Assembly: GCF_009498035.1 (NCBI RefSeq) | Contig: NZ_CP034550.1 | Span: 4,278,001-4,342,000, forward strand | Source: Saccharothrix syringae | GTDB taxonomy: Bacteria; Actinomycetota; Actinomycetes; Mycobacteriales; Pseudonocardiaceae | Length of the DNA stretch: 64,000 bases | Direction: 5' to 3' | Shown: in pieces, positions 1 through 8,902 of the stretch | How the letters are laid out: every line of letters starts with the position of its first letter | Numbering within the stretch: the first letter of the stretch is position 1 | Made by a program: the position numbers and the translations under genes | The notes under the pieces: model-generated | Seen by the model: only the letters and a program-made list of their open reading frames with translations | Databases searched by the model: none | What the model was told of the DNA's origin: nothing

Positions 1-263
1 ACGTGCCGCTGGTCCTCGCCCAGGATGTTCAACCCCAGCCTCGGCGCCGTGCGCAGCAGCGGCCACGTCGTGCTGGTGTGGGCCACGCAGAACGCCACCA
101 GCGGCGGGTCCAGGGACACCGAGGTGAACGAGTTGACCGCGATGCCGACCGGTTTCCCGTCGGCGAAGCCGGTGACCGCCACGACGCCCGTGGCGTAGCG
201 GCCGAACAGGTCGCGCAGCCGGCGGGTGCCCAGGTCGGCCGGCGGGTTGTCGAGCCGGGTCAC
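1..263 (-). CDS. Flavin reductase-like protein, 3' part missing (left window edge)
   Basis: This is the N-terminal ~87 residues of a flavin reductase (DIM6/NTAB, FMN-binding split-barrel fold). The translation contains RYATGVVAVTG, then VNSFTSVSLDPPLV and NILGEDQ, the usual order of the flavin-binding core in this family. Such enzymes supply reduced FMN or FAD to two-component monooxygenases. The start is GTG at 263-261, preceded by GAGGAG about 5 nt upstream. It lies 34 nt after the ACP gene and is probably in the same transcript as fkbH-like and ACP genes. A natural partner is the luciferase-like monooxygenase at 45.9-46.9 kb. The C-terminus is outside the window, so completeness cannot be judged. 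Confidence 0.85.
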   Translation of the reverse strand, partial: MTRLDNPPADLGTRRLRDLFGRYATGVVAVTGFADGKPVGIAVNSFTSVSLDPPLVAFCVAHTSTTWPLLRTAPRLGLNILGEDQRH

Positions 264-297
264 CGCTGCTCCTCGTCGAGTGGTGGTGCGCACGCGG

Positions 298-525
298 TCA
301 CGCCCCCACGGCCAGGGCGTAGATGCGCTCCAGGCTGGTCGCCTCCAGCACGTCCGCGAATGGCACCCGCCGCCCCGTCTCCCGCTCCAGCGCGGTCAGC
401 AGGCCCAGCAGCAGCACCGAGTCCCAGCCCGCCACCTCGTCGAGGTGGCGGCCCACGTCCTCGCGGTCGATCACCAAGCCCAGTTCGTCGCCGACCAGGG
501 CCACGAAGTCGTCGATGGTCTTCAC
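298..525 (-). CDS. abyA3: Discrete acyl carrier protein for glyceryl-S-ACP
   Basis: A 75-residue free-standing carrier protein. The phosphopantetheine site is Ser36 in GWDSVLLLGLL, followed by a typical helix-rich end (PFADVLEATSLERIYAL). The GTG start at 525 overlaps the stop of the upstream FkbH-like gene by 4 nt (GTGA), so the two are translationally coupled. In tetronate pathways this ACP receives a glyceryl unit from the FkbH-like enzyme and presents it to the KAS III enzyme for condensation with the finished polyketide. The symbol is assigned by pathway analogy with abyssomicin AbyA3. A methoxymalonyl-ACP role is less likely because no O-methyltransferase or dehydrogenase genes accompany it here. 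Confidence 0.88.
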   Translation of the reverse strand: MKTIDDFVALVGDELGLVIDREDVGRHLDEVAGWDSVLLLGLLTALERETGRRVPFADVLEATSLERIYALAVGA

Positions 526-2378
526 CTGCGGTTCCAATCCACGGTCAGGCCCACGTGCGCGGGTGGCGGGGCGATGTCGGTCAGGTCGTGCCGGAAGGTC
601 ACCACGTCGCCGTCGTCGGCCACGGTGGCGAAGCCGACGCCCGGCAGGAAGTCGCGGACCTTGCCGTTCTTCGCGGTCGGCCGGTACTCGCCGAGCACGG
701 CGGTGGCGCCGGTGTCGCGGGCGTGCGCCAGCAGCGCCGACAGCGCGGCCTGCTCCACGCCCCGGGCGAACACCCGGCAGCTCAGCAGCACGTTGTCCAG
801 CCGCAGCACGTCGGCCTCGCGGCGGCCCAGCAGCACGCCCACCAGCCCGTTGTCGCCGAACCGGTCCGCGGTGTGCACCGCGACCACGTAGCCGTCGGGG
901 TCCTCGGCCAGCGCCCGCACGTCGGCCGGCTGGAGCCGCCGCGTGGTCAGGTTGAACTGGTTGGTGCGCAACGTGACCTGCGAGACCCGCGCCAGCTCCT
1001 CGGGCCGGGCCCGGGCGACGCGCACCCGCACGCCCAGCTCGTCCAGGTAGTCCTGGACGGAGTCGAACGAGCGCAGGAAGTCCTGGCGCCCCAGCTCCTC
1101 CTGGTAGCGCGCGGGCCGGGCCACGTCCTCCGCGGTCAGGTCCGGCACGTCGAACCAGCCCTGCGCCAGCAGGCGGTCCACGTGCAGCGCGGGTTCCTCG
1201 TCGACGGCCACCACCGCCACCCCGGGCAGCTCCCGGCGCACCAGGCCCCGCTCGTAGGGGCTGTCGTCGACGAACACGAAGCTGTCCACGCCCAGGTTGA
1301 GCACGTCGGCCAGCTCGCGGAGGTTGTCGTGCTTGGGCCGCCAGTTCGCGACCACCCGGACGAAGTCCTCCTCGCGCACGGCCAGCCGCGGGTGGCCGCC
1401 CAGCGCCTCGCGCACCGGCCCCGGGTCGTTCTTGCTCAGCGCGGCCAGCAGCACGCCCTGGGAGGCGAGCTGGCGCAGGGTGGCCTGGAAGGCGCGGAAC
1501 GCCTCGCCCCGGTAGGTGTCGGCGACCTCGATGCCCTCCACGCCGTCGTCGCCGAGGATGCCGCCCCACGTGGTGCCGTCCAGGTCGACCGCGAGGACCT
1601 TCTTGGCCCGCCCGGTCGAGGCCCGCGCCAGGTGCGCGACCTCGCGCGCGTAGGCGTGCAGCAGCTCGGGGGACAGGTGGGCCTTGGTGTAGGCGGCGAG
1701 CCGGGGCTCCAGCACGGCGATCCCGTCGGAGAGCAGGGCGTCGCTGTCGAGCACCACGAGTGCCGGGTGGTCCTCGGTCAGCCGCAGCAGCCGCGCGTTC
1801 GCCTCGCGCCACACCGCGCCCAGCCGCGCCCGCGACCGGTGGTCGACCAGCTGCGCCGGGTACCGCCGGGGCAGCGGGACGGTGTTGAGCACCAGCGTGC
1901 CGCGGCCGGCCGAGGTGAACCGGATGACCAGCTTCTCCAGCAGCGCCACCCGCTCCGCCAGCACGGCGGCCACGTCGTCGGCCCGCCACGGCGACGGCGC
2001 CTCGGCGAACACCGACGCCGCGTCCAGCAGGACGAGCGTGAGGTCCGCGGGCGGGCCGGCCGGGTCGGACAGCTCGGTGACGTAGCCGCCGAAGTCGCCG
2101 ACCCGCACCCGGGCCAGCAGCCCGTGCCGGGCCAGCTCGCCGGTCAGCGGCGCGACGATCCCGTCCAGCGTGCCGGTCCCGGTCACCGCCACGCGGAAGC
2201 CGGGTGTGCCGGGGTGGGCGCGCAGCACCTCGTCGGGGTCCAGGCGCGACAGCAGTTGCCCGGCGCGGCGCAGCACGTCGGGGTCGGCGTCGGCCAGCAG
2301 GTCGCGCACCCGCGGGTAGCGCTCGACCAGGGAGCCCGACCGGGCCAGGGCGCGCAGTTCGTCCGCTGCGGTGTCCAT
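522..2378 (-). CDS. abyA2: FkbH-like glyceryl-S-ACP synthase
   Basis: A 618-residue FkbH-family protein of the HAD superfamily. The HAD motif I is seen near residue 262 (VLAVDLDGTTWGGILGDDG), with SKND and VFVDDSPYER further on and a C-terminal GNAT-like part. Family members dephosphorylate 1,3-bisphosphoglycerate and load the glyceryl group on an ACP. This makes either the C3 unit of tetronates or methoxymalonyl-ACP. The ACP gene overlaps its stop, and KAS III, acyltransferase and hydrolase genes occur elsewhere in the cluster, which favours tetronate assembly. No Shine-Dalgarno sequence is visible before the ATG at 2378. Together with SARP-like repeats only ~22 nt upstream, this suggests a leaderless or very short leader transcript. 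Confidence 0.92.
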   Translation of the reverse strand: MDTAADELRALARSGSLVERYPRVRDLLADADPDVLRRAGQLLSRLDPDEVLRAHPGTPGFRVAVTGTGTLDGIVAPLTGELARHGLLARVRVGDFGGYVTELSDPAGPPADLTLVLLDAASVFAEAPSPWRADDVAAVLAERVALLEKLVIRFTSAGRGTLVLNTVPLPRRYPAQLVDHRSRARLGAVWREANARLLRLTEDHPALVVLDSDALLSDGIAVLEPRLAAYTKAHLSPELLHAYAREVAHLARASTGRAKKVLAVDLDGTTWGGILGDDGVEGIEVADTYRGEAFRAFQATLRQLASQGVLLAALSKNDPGPVREALGGHPRLAVREEDFVRVVANWRPKHDNLRELADVLNLGVDSFVFVDDSPYERGLVRRELPGVAVVAVDEEPALHVDRLLAQGWFDVPDLTAEDVARPARYQEELGRQDFLRSFDSVQDYLDELGVRVRVARARPEELARVSQVTLRTNQFNLTTRRLQPADVRALAEDPDGYVVAVHTADRFGDNGLVGVLLGRREADVLRLDNVLLSCRVFARGVEQAALSALLAHARDTGATAVLGEYRPTAKNGKVRDFLPGVGFATVADDGDVVTFRHDLTDIAPPPAHVGLTVDWNRR

Positions 2379-2400
2379 GGGGCGATGGTGTCCGGTTCCG

Positions 2401-2418
2401 CTGAAGCCGCACTAAGCC
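2401..2418 (-). promoter_or_regulatory. Candidate SARP repeat pair before the glyceryl-ACP genes
   Basis: Read on the minus strand, GGCTTAG (2418-2412) and GCTTCAG (2407-2401) are spaced 11 bp apart. This is one helical turn, the spacing SARP regulators use. The pair sits ~22 nt before the fkbH-like ATG in the 177-bp divergent region shared with the SARP gene. Only two repeats match, so this is weaker than the sites at 8.9, 41.5 and 47.0 kb. Confidence 0.4.
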
Positions 2419-2555
2419 CGCTGGTCGGCGGTGCGTCCCGGATCGTGGACGTATGTAGTTCCTCCGATGTGCGCGCCCGGGCCGCCGACCAGACTCCGTG
2501 GCCGGACCGTTCCCGCGCCGGGGCCGGTACCGAGGCCGATCATGGGGGTTTTCCG

Positions 2556-3317
2556 TTGCCGTTCCAGATCCTGGGCACGCTCCGCGTAGTGGGCGACGAC
2601 GTCGCCGACGCGCCGAGCGCCCACAAGGTCAAGACACTGCTGGCCACCCTGCTCATCCGGGCGAACCAGGTCGTCTCGGCGGACCAGTTGCTGGCGGAGC
2701 TCTGGGGCGACGACCCGCCGCGCCGCGCGCTGGCCGGCCTGCACGTCTACGTCTCGCAGCTGCGCAAGTTCCTGGCGGGCGTGCTGCCCGGCCCCGACCG
2801 CGTGGTGACCCGCGCGCCGGGCTACCTGATCAGGGTCGACGCCGACGAGGTCGACCTGCTGGTCTTCCGCAGGCTGGTGCACCAGGGCCGCAACTACGTG
2901 CGGGCGGGGCGGCACGAGGAGGCGGCGGGCGCCTTCGCCGAGGCGCTGGAGCTGTCCCGCGAGTCGGTGCTCGACGACCTGCGCGAGGGTGCCATCGTCA
3001 CCCGCTTCGCCACGTGGGTGGAGGAGCTGCGCCTGGAGTGCACCGAGATGTTCGTGGAGTGCAACTTCACCCTCGGCAGGCACCGGGAGCTGGTCGGGTT
3101 CCTGCACGAGCTGGTGGCCGAGCACCCGCTCCACGAGGCGTTCCACCGGCAGCTGATGCTGGCGCTGTACCGGTCCGACCGCCGGGCCGACGCCCTGGGC
3201 GTCTACCAGGCGGCCCGCGACACCATCACCAGCGAGCTGGGCCTGGAGCCCTGCCGGGCCATGCGCGAGCTGCACCACGCCATCCTGCTCGGCGAGGACG
3301 AGCGGCTGGCGGTCTAG
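2556..3317 (+). CDS. SARP-family pathway regulator
   Basis: A 253-residue Streptomyces antibiotic regulatory protein. The N-terminal winged helix (FQILGTLRVVGDD, then LLATLLIRANQVVSADQLL and LHVYVSQLRKFL, ending APGYLI near residue 95) is followed by a bacterial transcriptional activator domain ending in ELGLEPCRAMRELHHAIL. It is the single-domain size class of ActII-ORF4 and DnrI. I place the start at TTG 2556 because a GGGGG tract lies 7 nt upstream and the protein then begins at the usual family position. In-frame upstream starts would run into the divergent fkbH promoter. It is divergent from the glyceryl-ACP genes and convergent with the LAL regulator. The likely targets are the 11-bp-spaced repeats listed elsewhere. 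Confidence 0.9.
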   Translation: MPFQILGTLRVVGDDVADAPSAHKVKTLLATLLIRANQVVSADQLLAELWGDDPPRRALAGLHVYVSQLRKFLAGVLPGPDRVVTRAPGYLIRVDADEVDLLVFRRLVHQGRNYVRAGRHEEAAGAFAEALELSRESVLDDLREGAIVTRFATWVEELRLECTEMFVECNFTLGRHRELVGFLHELVAEHPLHEAFHRQLMLALYRSDRRADALGVYQAARDTITSELGLEPCRAMRELHHAILLGEDERLAV

Positions 3318-3354
3318 GGCCGAGCAACCCGATCAGCCCGACCACGTCGCGAAA

Positions 3355-3391
3355 CCCGGTCCGTGCCGCAACGGCGCGCCACGGCACCGGG
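3355..3391. terminator. Hairpin between convergent regulators
   Basis: CCCGGTCCGTG (3355-3365) pairs with CACGGCACCGGG (3380-3391) with one bulged base, giving an 11-bp stem and a ~14-nt loop. It lies between the stops of the SARP and LAL genes and could terminate both. No T tract is present, which is common for terminators in GC-rich actinomycetes. The rest of 3318-3504 holds nothing I recognise. Confidence 0.4.
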
Positions 3392-3504
3392 CCAATCCGC
3401 GTCCCGGACCGGCGAAGGGCTGGACCGGGCGAAACCGGCAGTCCACCAAAACCGACAGCCCGTCGAAACCGGAAATCCGTGGAACTCCCGCCCCGGCGCA
3501 CCCC

Positions 3505-6246
3505 TCACCCCAGCGAGGCCAGCAGCCGGACCAGCTCCGCCCGGGAGCTGACCCCCAGCTTGCGGTACACCCGGGTCAGGTGCAGGTCCACCGTCCGCGG
3601 GCTCATCACCAGCTCCTCGGCGATGTCCCGGCTCCGCTTCCCGGTCGCCGCGATCCGCGCGATCTGCGCCTCCCGCCTGGTCAGCACCGACAGGTCCACC
3701 GCGTCCGCCCGCCGCGGCGTGAGCCGGTGGCGCTGCTGGTCGGCGCTCTCGTAGACCACCGTCGCACCCACCTGGCGCGCCAGCTCCCGCGCCAGCAGCA
3801 GGTCGGCGCCCGCCTGCTCGGCCCGCCCGGCCGCCTGGGAGCTGCCCGCCGCGTGGTTGAGGGCCCGGATGCGCGACCCGGTCATCCCCAGCGTCGCGAA
3901 CGACTCCGCCGCCTCCCGGTACAGCTCCGCGGCCTGGCAGTGCTCACCGCCCGCGCGCAGCGCGTGCGCCCGCGCCAGCAGCGCGAACCCCACGTGGTTG
4001 GGCTGCCCGACGAACTCGGCGGCCTCCGCCGCGCGCCGCGCCCACTCCTCCGCGCCCCCGGTGTCGCCGTTGTCCGCCGCGATCGACGACAGCGTCTCGT
4101 AGCACCAGGGCCTGGTCATCGGCGAGACGAACGCCAGGTCCGGCCCGCCGCCCGCGCCGAGGATCACCGCGGTGGCGCGGTCGGTGTCGCCGTCCATGTG
4201 CAGCGCCGAGGCGAGCAGCAGCAGGCCGTTGGTGCCGAACCACCAGTTGCGCGGCAGCTTGGCCCGCGCGGCGCGCTCGGCCCGGTCGACCGCGAGCCTG
4301 CTGCCGCCGCGCCCGTTGGTCCACGCCAGGTAGGCCGCCTCCAGCATCTCCGCCAGGTTGGCCACGTGCGGCGAGCCCAGGCGCTGCGCGACCCGCTTGG
4401 CCTCGGCCGCGCTCTCCCGCGTCTCCTCCAGCCTGGCCACGCAGTGGTGGACCCAGCTCAACCCCATCAGCACGATCGGCAGCAGGCACGAGGTCGGCTG
4501 CCTGCGCAGCAGCGCCAACTGGCGGCCCAGGTGGCGCAGGGCGTCGTCGAACCGGGCCACGATGGTCTCGGCCCAGCCGAGCACGGTCAGGTGGTCGGGG
4601 TGGTCGGCCAGCTCCGCGTCGGGCAGCGCGTCGGCCAGCGCGGCGCACCCGGTGATCAGCTCGTGCGCGGCGTTGACGTCGCCGGTGTGCGCGGCGCGCA
4701 GGGCCTGCACGGCCAGGGCGCCCATCGCCGCCACCCGCTGCCCCGCCCCGCCGGTGTCCACCCCGGCCACGCGCTCGATCTCGGCGTCGTCGGGCAGGTC
4801 GCCGTCGAACAGGCCGACCATCACCCGCCGCGCCACCAGCCGGACCAGGGCGTCCGGGTCGGTGGTGCCCGCCAGCTCCGCGGACAGCAGGTTGCCCGCG
4901 CCCGGGTAGTCGCCCAGGAAGCACTCCAGGAGCGCCTGCTCGGCCACCAGCGCGGCCCGGTCGCCGTTCCCGTCGGCGATCGCGGCGGCCAGCACGTCCC
5001 GTGCCTCGGTGAGCCCGCCGTCGGCGACCAGCGCCCTGGCCAGCAGGTCGGCCGCGGGCGGTAAGCGGTCCGGGGAGACCTCGCCGGCCAGGCGCAGCCA
5101 GCGCACCGCGTCGCCGGGCGCGTCCACGGCGGCCTCGCGGGCGGCGGCCACCAGCAGCGGCACGTCGTCGGGGCGGGGCGCGGACTCGACGTGCGGCACG
5201 CGCTCCCGCGCGGGTCGGTCGGCCAGCACCTCCAGCGCGCGGCGGTGCGCCGCCTCCCGGACGCACCAGTCGATCCGCCGGTACACCACGTCGCGCAGCA
5301 CCTCGTGCCGGAACCGCAGCACACCGGGCTGGGGCACCTCGCGCAGCAGGTCGCGGCGCAGCAGGCCGGCCACGGCCGCGCAGGTCGCGTCGGGTGCCAG
5401 GTCGGCGACGCGCGCGGCGGCGACCGCGACGAAGCTCGTGCCCAGCACCGCGCCCGCGTGCAGCACGGCCGCCTCGTCCGGGGCGAGGCCGGCCAGCTCG
5501 CCGGCGAGCAGCACGCCGAGCCGGTCGCCGACCTCGGCGCGGGACAGGGCCAGCAGGTACAGCGGGTTGCCCTCGGCGCGCCGGTGCAGGTCGAGCAGCG
5601 CCTCGTCGGCCGGGTCGGCGCCGACGAGCAGCGCCGCCTGCGCCGCGGTCAGCGGTGCCAGGGTGAGCCGGTCGCCGGTGCCCGCGTCGACGGCCTGGGT
5701 GATCGCGTTGCGCAGCGCCCGGCACGCCTCGCGGGGCCGCTGGGCGACCACCACGAGCACCGGCGCGGACACCGGGTAGCGGGTCAGGTACTCGACGAAG
5801 CGCGCCGACGCACCGTCGGCCAGGTGGAAGTCGTCCAGCAGGAGCAGCACCGGTTCGGTGGCCAGGGCGGTCAGCGCCGACCGCAGGGCCGGGTGGACCT
5901 GCTCGGGGTCGGCGGCCGGGTCGAGCCCGGCGACCGCACCGGGTCCCAGCGGCTCGGTGACGGCGTGGAACGGGACCTCGCGGTCGGCGCGCCCGCTGCG
6001 ACCGCGCAGCACGCGGATGCCGAGCGCGTGGGCCCGGGCCGCTACGTGGCCCAGCAGCCGGGTCTTGCCGGTGCCCGGGTCGCCTTCGAGCTCGACCACG
6101 CCTCCCCAGCCGCCGGCCAGCGCCTCCAGCGCGGAGTCCAGCCACCGCGCCTCCGCGACGCGTACGACGGGTTCCCGGGGTTCCCGGGGTTCCCGGCCAC
6201 CGGGGTTCGGTCCGCTACGCACGGGAGCCGACGGTACCGTGAACAT
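3505..6246 (-). CDS. LAL-type LuxR-family ATP-binding regulator
   Basis: A 913-residue large ATP-binding LuxR regulator. Walker A is near residue 57 (LEGDPGTGKTRLLGH) and Walker B near 135 (VLLLLDDFHLADG). A long TPR-like middle follows, then a LuxR helix-turn-helix at about 850-912 (LTRREAQIARIAATGKRSRD, then MSPRTVDLHL and RKLGVSSRAEL). Start ATG 6246 is chosen over the longer open frame because GGAAGG lies ~4-5 nt upstream. LAL regulators commonly activate macrolide and spirotetronate clusters, and abyssomicin loci are reported to carry one beside a SARP. The N-terminus carries an Arg-Glu-Pro triple repeat from a 9-bp tandem repeat. It is divergent from the carboxylase gene. Confidence 0.9.
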   Translation of the reverse strand: MFTVPSAPVRSGPNPGGREPREPREPVVRVAEARWLDSALEALAGGWGGVVELEGDPGTGKTRLLGHVAARAHALGIRVLRGRSGRADREVPFHAVTEPLGPGAVAGLDPAADPEQVHPALRSALTALATEPVLLLLDDFHLADGASARFVEYLTRYPVSAPVLVVVAQRPREACRALRNAITQAVDAGTGDRLTLAPLTAAQAALLVGADPADEALLDLHRRAEGNPLYLLALSRAEVGDRLGVLLAGELAGLAPDEAAVLHAGAVLGTSFVAVAAARVADLAPDATCAAVAGLLRRDLLREVPQPGVLRFRHEVLRDVVYRRIDWCVREAAHRRALEVLADRPARERVPHVESAPRPDDVPLLVAAAREAAVDAPGDAVRWLRLAGEVSPDRLPPAADLLARALVADGGLTEARDVLAAAIADGNGDRAALVAEQALLECFLGDYPGAGNLLSAELAGTTDPDALVRLVARRVMVGLFDGDLPDDAEIERVAGVDTGGAGQRVAAMGALAVQALRAAHTGDVNAAHELITGCAALADALPDAELADHPDHLTVLGWAETIVARFDDALRHLGRQLALLRRQPTSCLLPIVLMGLSWVHHCVARLEETRESAAEAKRVAQRLGSPHVANLAEMLEAAYLAWTNGRGGSRLAVDRAERAARAKLPRNWWFGTNGLLLLASALHMDGDTDRATAVILGAGGGPDLAFVSPMTRPWCYETLSSIAADNGDTGGAEEWARRAAEAAEFVGQPNHVGFALLARAHALRAGGEHCQAAELYREAAESFATLGMTGSRIRALNHAAGSSQAAGRAEQAGADLLLARELARQVGATVVYESADQQRHRLTPRRADAVDLSVLTRREAQIARIAATGKRSRDIAEELVMSPRTVDLHLTRVYRKLGVSSRAELVRLLASLG
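6170..6196. repeat. Three 9-bp tandem repeats in the LAL gene 5' end
   Basis: Three perfect head-to-tail copies of GGTTCCCGG. On the coding (minus) strand they encode REPREPREP in the disordered N-terminus of the LAL regulator, ahead of the ATPase core. Confidence 0.85.
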
Positions 6247-6383
6247 TTGCCTTCCCGAGCCCCCTGACCAGTGGGTGGACACCCGCGTCCACGCGCTTGA
6301 CGCGGCACCCGACGGGTTAAGCCGCGCTTTGGCGCCGCCGCGCACGATCGACCGCGTCGCAGCCGCTTCGCAGGGGAGTGCCC

Positions 6384-7760
6384 GTGGACCCGATCTCGCG
6401 CCTGACCCGCTTCGTCGACCACGACTCGCTGACCCCGCTGCACGACCGCGACGGCGTGGCCGCGGTGGTCGCGCGGGCCCGGGTGGACGGTGGCAAGGTC
6501 GTCGTGTTCTGCACCGACGCCACCGTCAAGGGCGGTGCGTTCGGCCGCGCCGAGTGCGAGCGCATCGCCGACGCCATCGACCTCGCGCACGCCGAGGGCA
6601 TCCCGGTCATCGGCCTGTGGCACTCCGGCGGCGCCAAGCTGGGCGACGGCGTGGAGTCGATGGACGGCATCGGCCGCGTCTTCGCCGCCTCGGTCCGCGC
6701 GTCGGGCCGGGTGCCGCAGCTGTCGGTGATCCTGGGCCCGGCGGCGGGTGGCGCGGCCTACGGGCCCGCGCTGACCGACGTCGTGGTGACCGCGCCCGAG
6801 GCCCGGGTGTTCGTCACCGGTCCCGAGGTGGTGCGCAGCGTCACCGGCGAGCGGATCGACATGGCGGGCCTGGGCGGGCCCGAGGCGCACAGCCGCAAGT
6901 CCGGCGTGGTGCACGTGGCGGCCGACTCGGAGGCCGACGCCTTCGCCCGCACCCGCAACCTGGTGCGGCTGCTGGTGTCGCCGGGCGAGTTCGCCGCCGA
7001 CCTGCCCGCCGCCGACCTCGACGACGTGCTGCCCGCCTCGCCGCGGCGCGCCTACGACGTCAAGCCGCTGCTGCACCGGGTGCTCGACCCGGGCTCGTTC
7101 GAGGAGCTGCAGGCCAAGTGGGCGCCCAACGTGGTGGTGGGCCTGGGCCGGCTCGGCGGCGGCGCGGTCGGGGTGGTGGCGAACAACCCGCTGCGCAAGG
7201 GCGGCTGCCTGGACTCGCTGAGCGCGGAGAAGGCTTCGCGGTTCGTGCGGATGTGCGACGCGTTCGGCGTGCCGCTGCTGGTGGTCGTGGACGTGCCCGG
7301 CTACCTGCCCGGGGTCGGCCAGGAGTGGGGCGGTGTGGTGCGGCGCGGCGCGAAGCTGCTGCACGCCTTCGCGGAGGCCGTGGTGCCGCGGGTGACGCTG
7401 GTGACCCGCAAGTCCTACGGTGGCGCGTACATCGCGATGAACTCGCGGTCCCTGGGCGCGACGGCGGTGTTCGCCTGGCCCGGCGCGGAGGTCGCGGTGA
7501 TGGGCGCGGAGGCGGCGGTCGGCGTGCTGCACCGCAAGAAGCTGGCCGCGGTGGAGGACGAGGCGGAGCGCGAGAAGCTGCGCGCGCGGCTGGTGGTGGA
7601 GCAGCAGGCGACGGCGGGCGGGGTGGACCGGGCGCTGGCGCTGGGCGTGGTGGACGAGGTGGTCGAGCGGGCCGACACGCGGGCCCGGCTGGTGCGGGCG
7701 TTCCGGGATGCGGTCTCCGAGCCGCGGCGGCGGGGCGCGCACGGCAACATCCCGCTGTGA
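6384..7760 (+). CDS. Acyl-CoA carboxylase carboxyltransferase (beta) subunit
   Basis: A 458-residue biotin-dependent carboxyltransferase of the propionyl/acetyl-CoA carboxylase beta family. It transfers CO2 from carboxybiotin to acyl-CoA, making malonyl- or methylmalonyl-CoA. Both crotonase-like halves are present: LWHSGGAKLGDGVESM with [15 protein letters not shown] in the N half, and DVPGYLPGVGQEWGGVVRRG with RKSYGGAYIAMNSRSLGA in the C half. It is slightly shorter than the usual ~520 residues. I choose GTG 6384 because AGGGGAG ends 5 nt upstream; GTG 6378 sits inside that tract. No alpha (biotin) subunit is nearby, so it must pair with a housekeeping one. In this cluster it probably raises the supply of methylmalonyl-CoA for modules 4 and 5, or malonyl-CoA. 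Confidence 0.9.
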   Translation: MDPISRLTRFVDHDSLTPLHDRDGVAAVVARARVDGGKVVVFCTDATVKGGAFGRAECERIADAIDLAHAEGIPVIGLWHSGGAKLGDGVESMDGIGRVFAASVRASGRVPQLSVILGPAAGGAAYGPALTDVVVTAPEARVFVTGPEVVRSVTGERIDMAGLGGPEAHSRKSGVVHVAADSEADAFARTRNLVRLLVSPGEFAADLPAADLDDVLPASPRRAYDVKPLLHRVLDPGSFEELQAKWAPNVVVGLGRLGGGAVGVVANNPLRKGGCLDSLSAEKASRFVRMCDAFGVPLLVVVDVPGYLPGVGQEWGGVVRRGAKLLHAFAEAVVPRVTLVTRKSYGGAYIAMNSRSLGATAVFAWPGAEVAVMGAEAAVGVLHRKKLAAVEDEAEREKLRARLVVEQQATAGGVDRALALGVVDEVVERADTRARLVRAFRDAVSEPRRRGAHGNIPL

Positions 7761-7781
7761 GGCGGGGACCTCGCACAGCAG

Positions 7782-7820
7782 GACGACGGCGCCGGCCCAC
7801 GCGGGACCGGCGCCGTCGTC
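7782..7820. terminator. Bidirectional hairpin terminator
   Basis: A perfect 14-bp inverted repeat: GACGACGGCGCCGG (7782-7795) and CCGGCGCCGTCGTC (7807-7820), with an 11-nt loop that can itself pair. It lies between the convergent carboxylase and aldo/keto reductase genes and would serve both. Confidence 0.8.
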
Positions 7821-7832
7821 GTCTTCACGATC

Positions 7833-8825
7833 TCAGCGGTCGACGAACTGGAGGCTGAAGTCGGTCAGCTTCCTGCCGCGCACCTCACCCGCGGGCAACG
7901 CCTCCTCGATGCGCCGGAGGTCCCCTTCGGACAGTTCGACCCCCGCCGCGCCCAGGTTCTCCTCCAGGTGCTCCACCCGCCGGGTGCCCGGGATCGGCAC
8001 CACGTCCGGCCCCTGGTGCAGCAGCCACGCCAGGGCGAGCTGACCGGCGGTCACGCCGAACTCGGCGGCCACCGCCTCGAAGCGGGTCACCAGCGCCAGG
8101 TTGTGGTCGAAGTTCTCCTCGCTCAACCTCGGCTGGGCCACGAACCGGAAGTCCGTCGGGTCGAACACGTCGCGGGAGCGGTACCTGCCGGTCAGGAAAC
8201 CCCGGCCCAGCGGCGCGTTCGGCACCAGCGCGATGCCCAGCTCCCGCGCGGTCGGCGCGATCTCCGGCTCGATCTCGCGCGACCACACCGACCACTCCGT
8301 CTGCAACGCGGTGATCGGGTGCACGGCGTGGGCGCGCCGGATCGTGGCGGCGGACGCCTCGGACAGGCCGAGGTGGCGGACCTTGCCCTCGGCCACCAGC
8401 TCGGCCAGCGCGCCGACGGTCTCCTCGATCGGCACCGAGGTGTCCACCCTGGCCTGGTAGTACAGGTCGACGTGGTCGACGCCGAGCCTGCGCAGCGACG
8501 CCTCCAGCGCCTCCCGCACGTACGCCCGGTCGCCGCGGACCTCCTGGCCGATGCCGTTGTCGGCCCGGCGGACGCCGAACTTGGTGGCGATCAGCACCTC
8601 GTCGCGCCGGTCGGCCAGGGCCTTGCCCAGCAGCTCCTCGCCGGTGCCGTGGCCGTAGACGTCGGCGGTGTCGAACAACGTCACGCCCAGGTCGACGGCA
8701 CGCCTGATGGTGGCGGTGGACTGCGCGTCGTCGGTGGGGCCGTAGAACTCGGCGACGCCGAGCCCGCCCAGGCCCAGCGCGCCGACCTCCGCTCCACCGA
8801 GCGTGCGGGTGGGCAGCTTGCTCAT
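7833..8825 (-). CDS. Aldo/keto reductase lacking the catalytic His
   Basis: A 330-residue NADPH-type aldo/keto reductase closest to the AKR13-like group. Catalytic Asp and Tyr are in [17 protein letters not shown] and Lys in IATKFGVRR. The motif that normally reads LYYQHRVD reads LYYQARVD, so the His of the Asp-Tyr-Lys-His tetrad is Ala. The Ala codon (GCC) is clear in the DNA. The NADP end is normal ([18 protein letters not shown]). The start is ATG 8825, preceded by GGAG at 5 nt; the longer open frame would run into the cyclase promoter. It is divergent from the AbyU-like gene. A role in reducing a ketone or enone of the spirotetronate is possible but is inference from position only. Confidence 0.85.
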   Translation of the reverse strand: MSKLPTRTLGGAEVGALGLGGLGVAEFYGPTDDAQSTATIRRAVDLGVTLFDTADVYGHGTGEELLGKALADRRDEVLIATKFGVRRADNGIGQEVRGDRAYVREALEASLRRLGVDHVDLYYQARVDTSVPIEETVGALAELVAEGKVRHLGLSEASAATIRRAHAVHPITALQTEWSVWSREIEPEIAPTARELGIALVPNAPLGRGFLTGRYRSRDVFDPTDFRFVAQPRLSEENFDHNLALVTRFEAVAAEFGVTAGQLALAWLLHQGPDVVPIPGTRRVEHLEENLGAAGVELSEGDLRRIEEALPAGEVRGRKLTDFSLQFVDR

Positions 8826-8877
8826 CGGGACTCCGTTCTCGCGGACCGGGATTCTCGACCGCAGCGTGGCGGTCGCG

Positions 8878-8895
8878 GCTAAAGAGCCGCTGAAC
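8878..8895 (-). promoter_or_regulatory. Second 11-bp-spaced repeat pair, AKR-facing
   Basis: On the minus strand GTTCAGC (8895-8889) and CTTTAGC (8884-8878) are 11 bp apart. They face the aldo/keto reductase gene and lie just outside the cyclase operator. They resemble the other SARP-like heptamers, so the reductase may belong to the same regulon. Confidence 0.35.
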
Positions 8896-8902
8896 GCGAC
8901 CG

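Noticed and set aside
3..2555. Plus-strand open frame continuous with the SARP gene
   Set aside because: The upstream part is antisense to the FkbH-like and ACP genes; only the part from 2556 has SARP motifs.
6378..6383. Alternative GTG start of the carboxylase subunit
   Set aside because: It lies inside the ribosome-binding tract AGGGGAG; the next GTG at 6384 has proper spacing.
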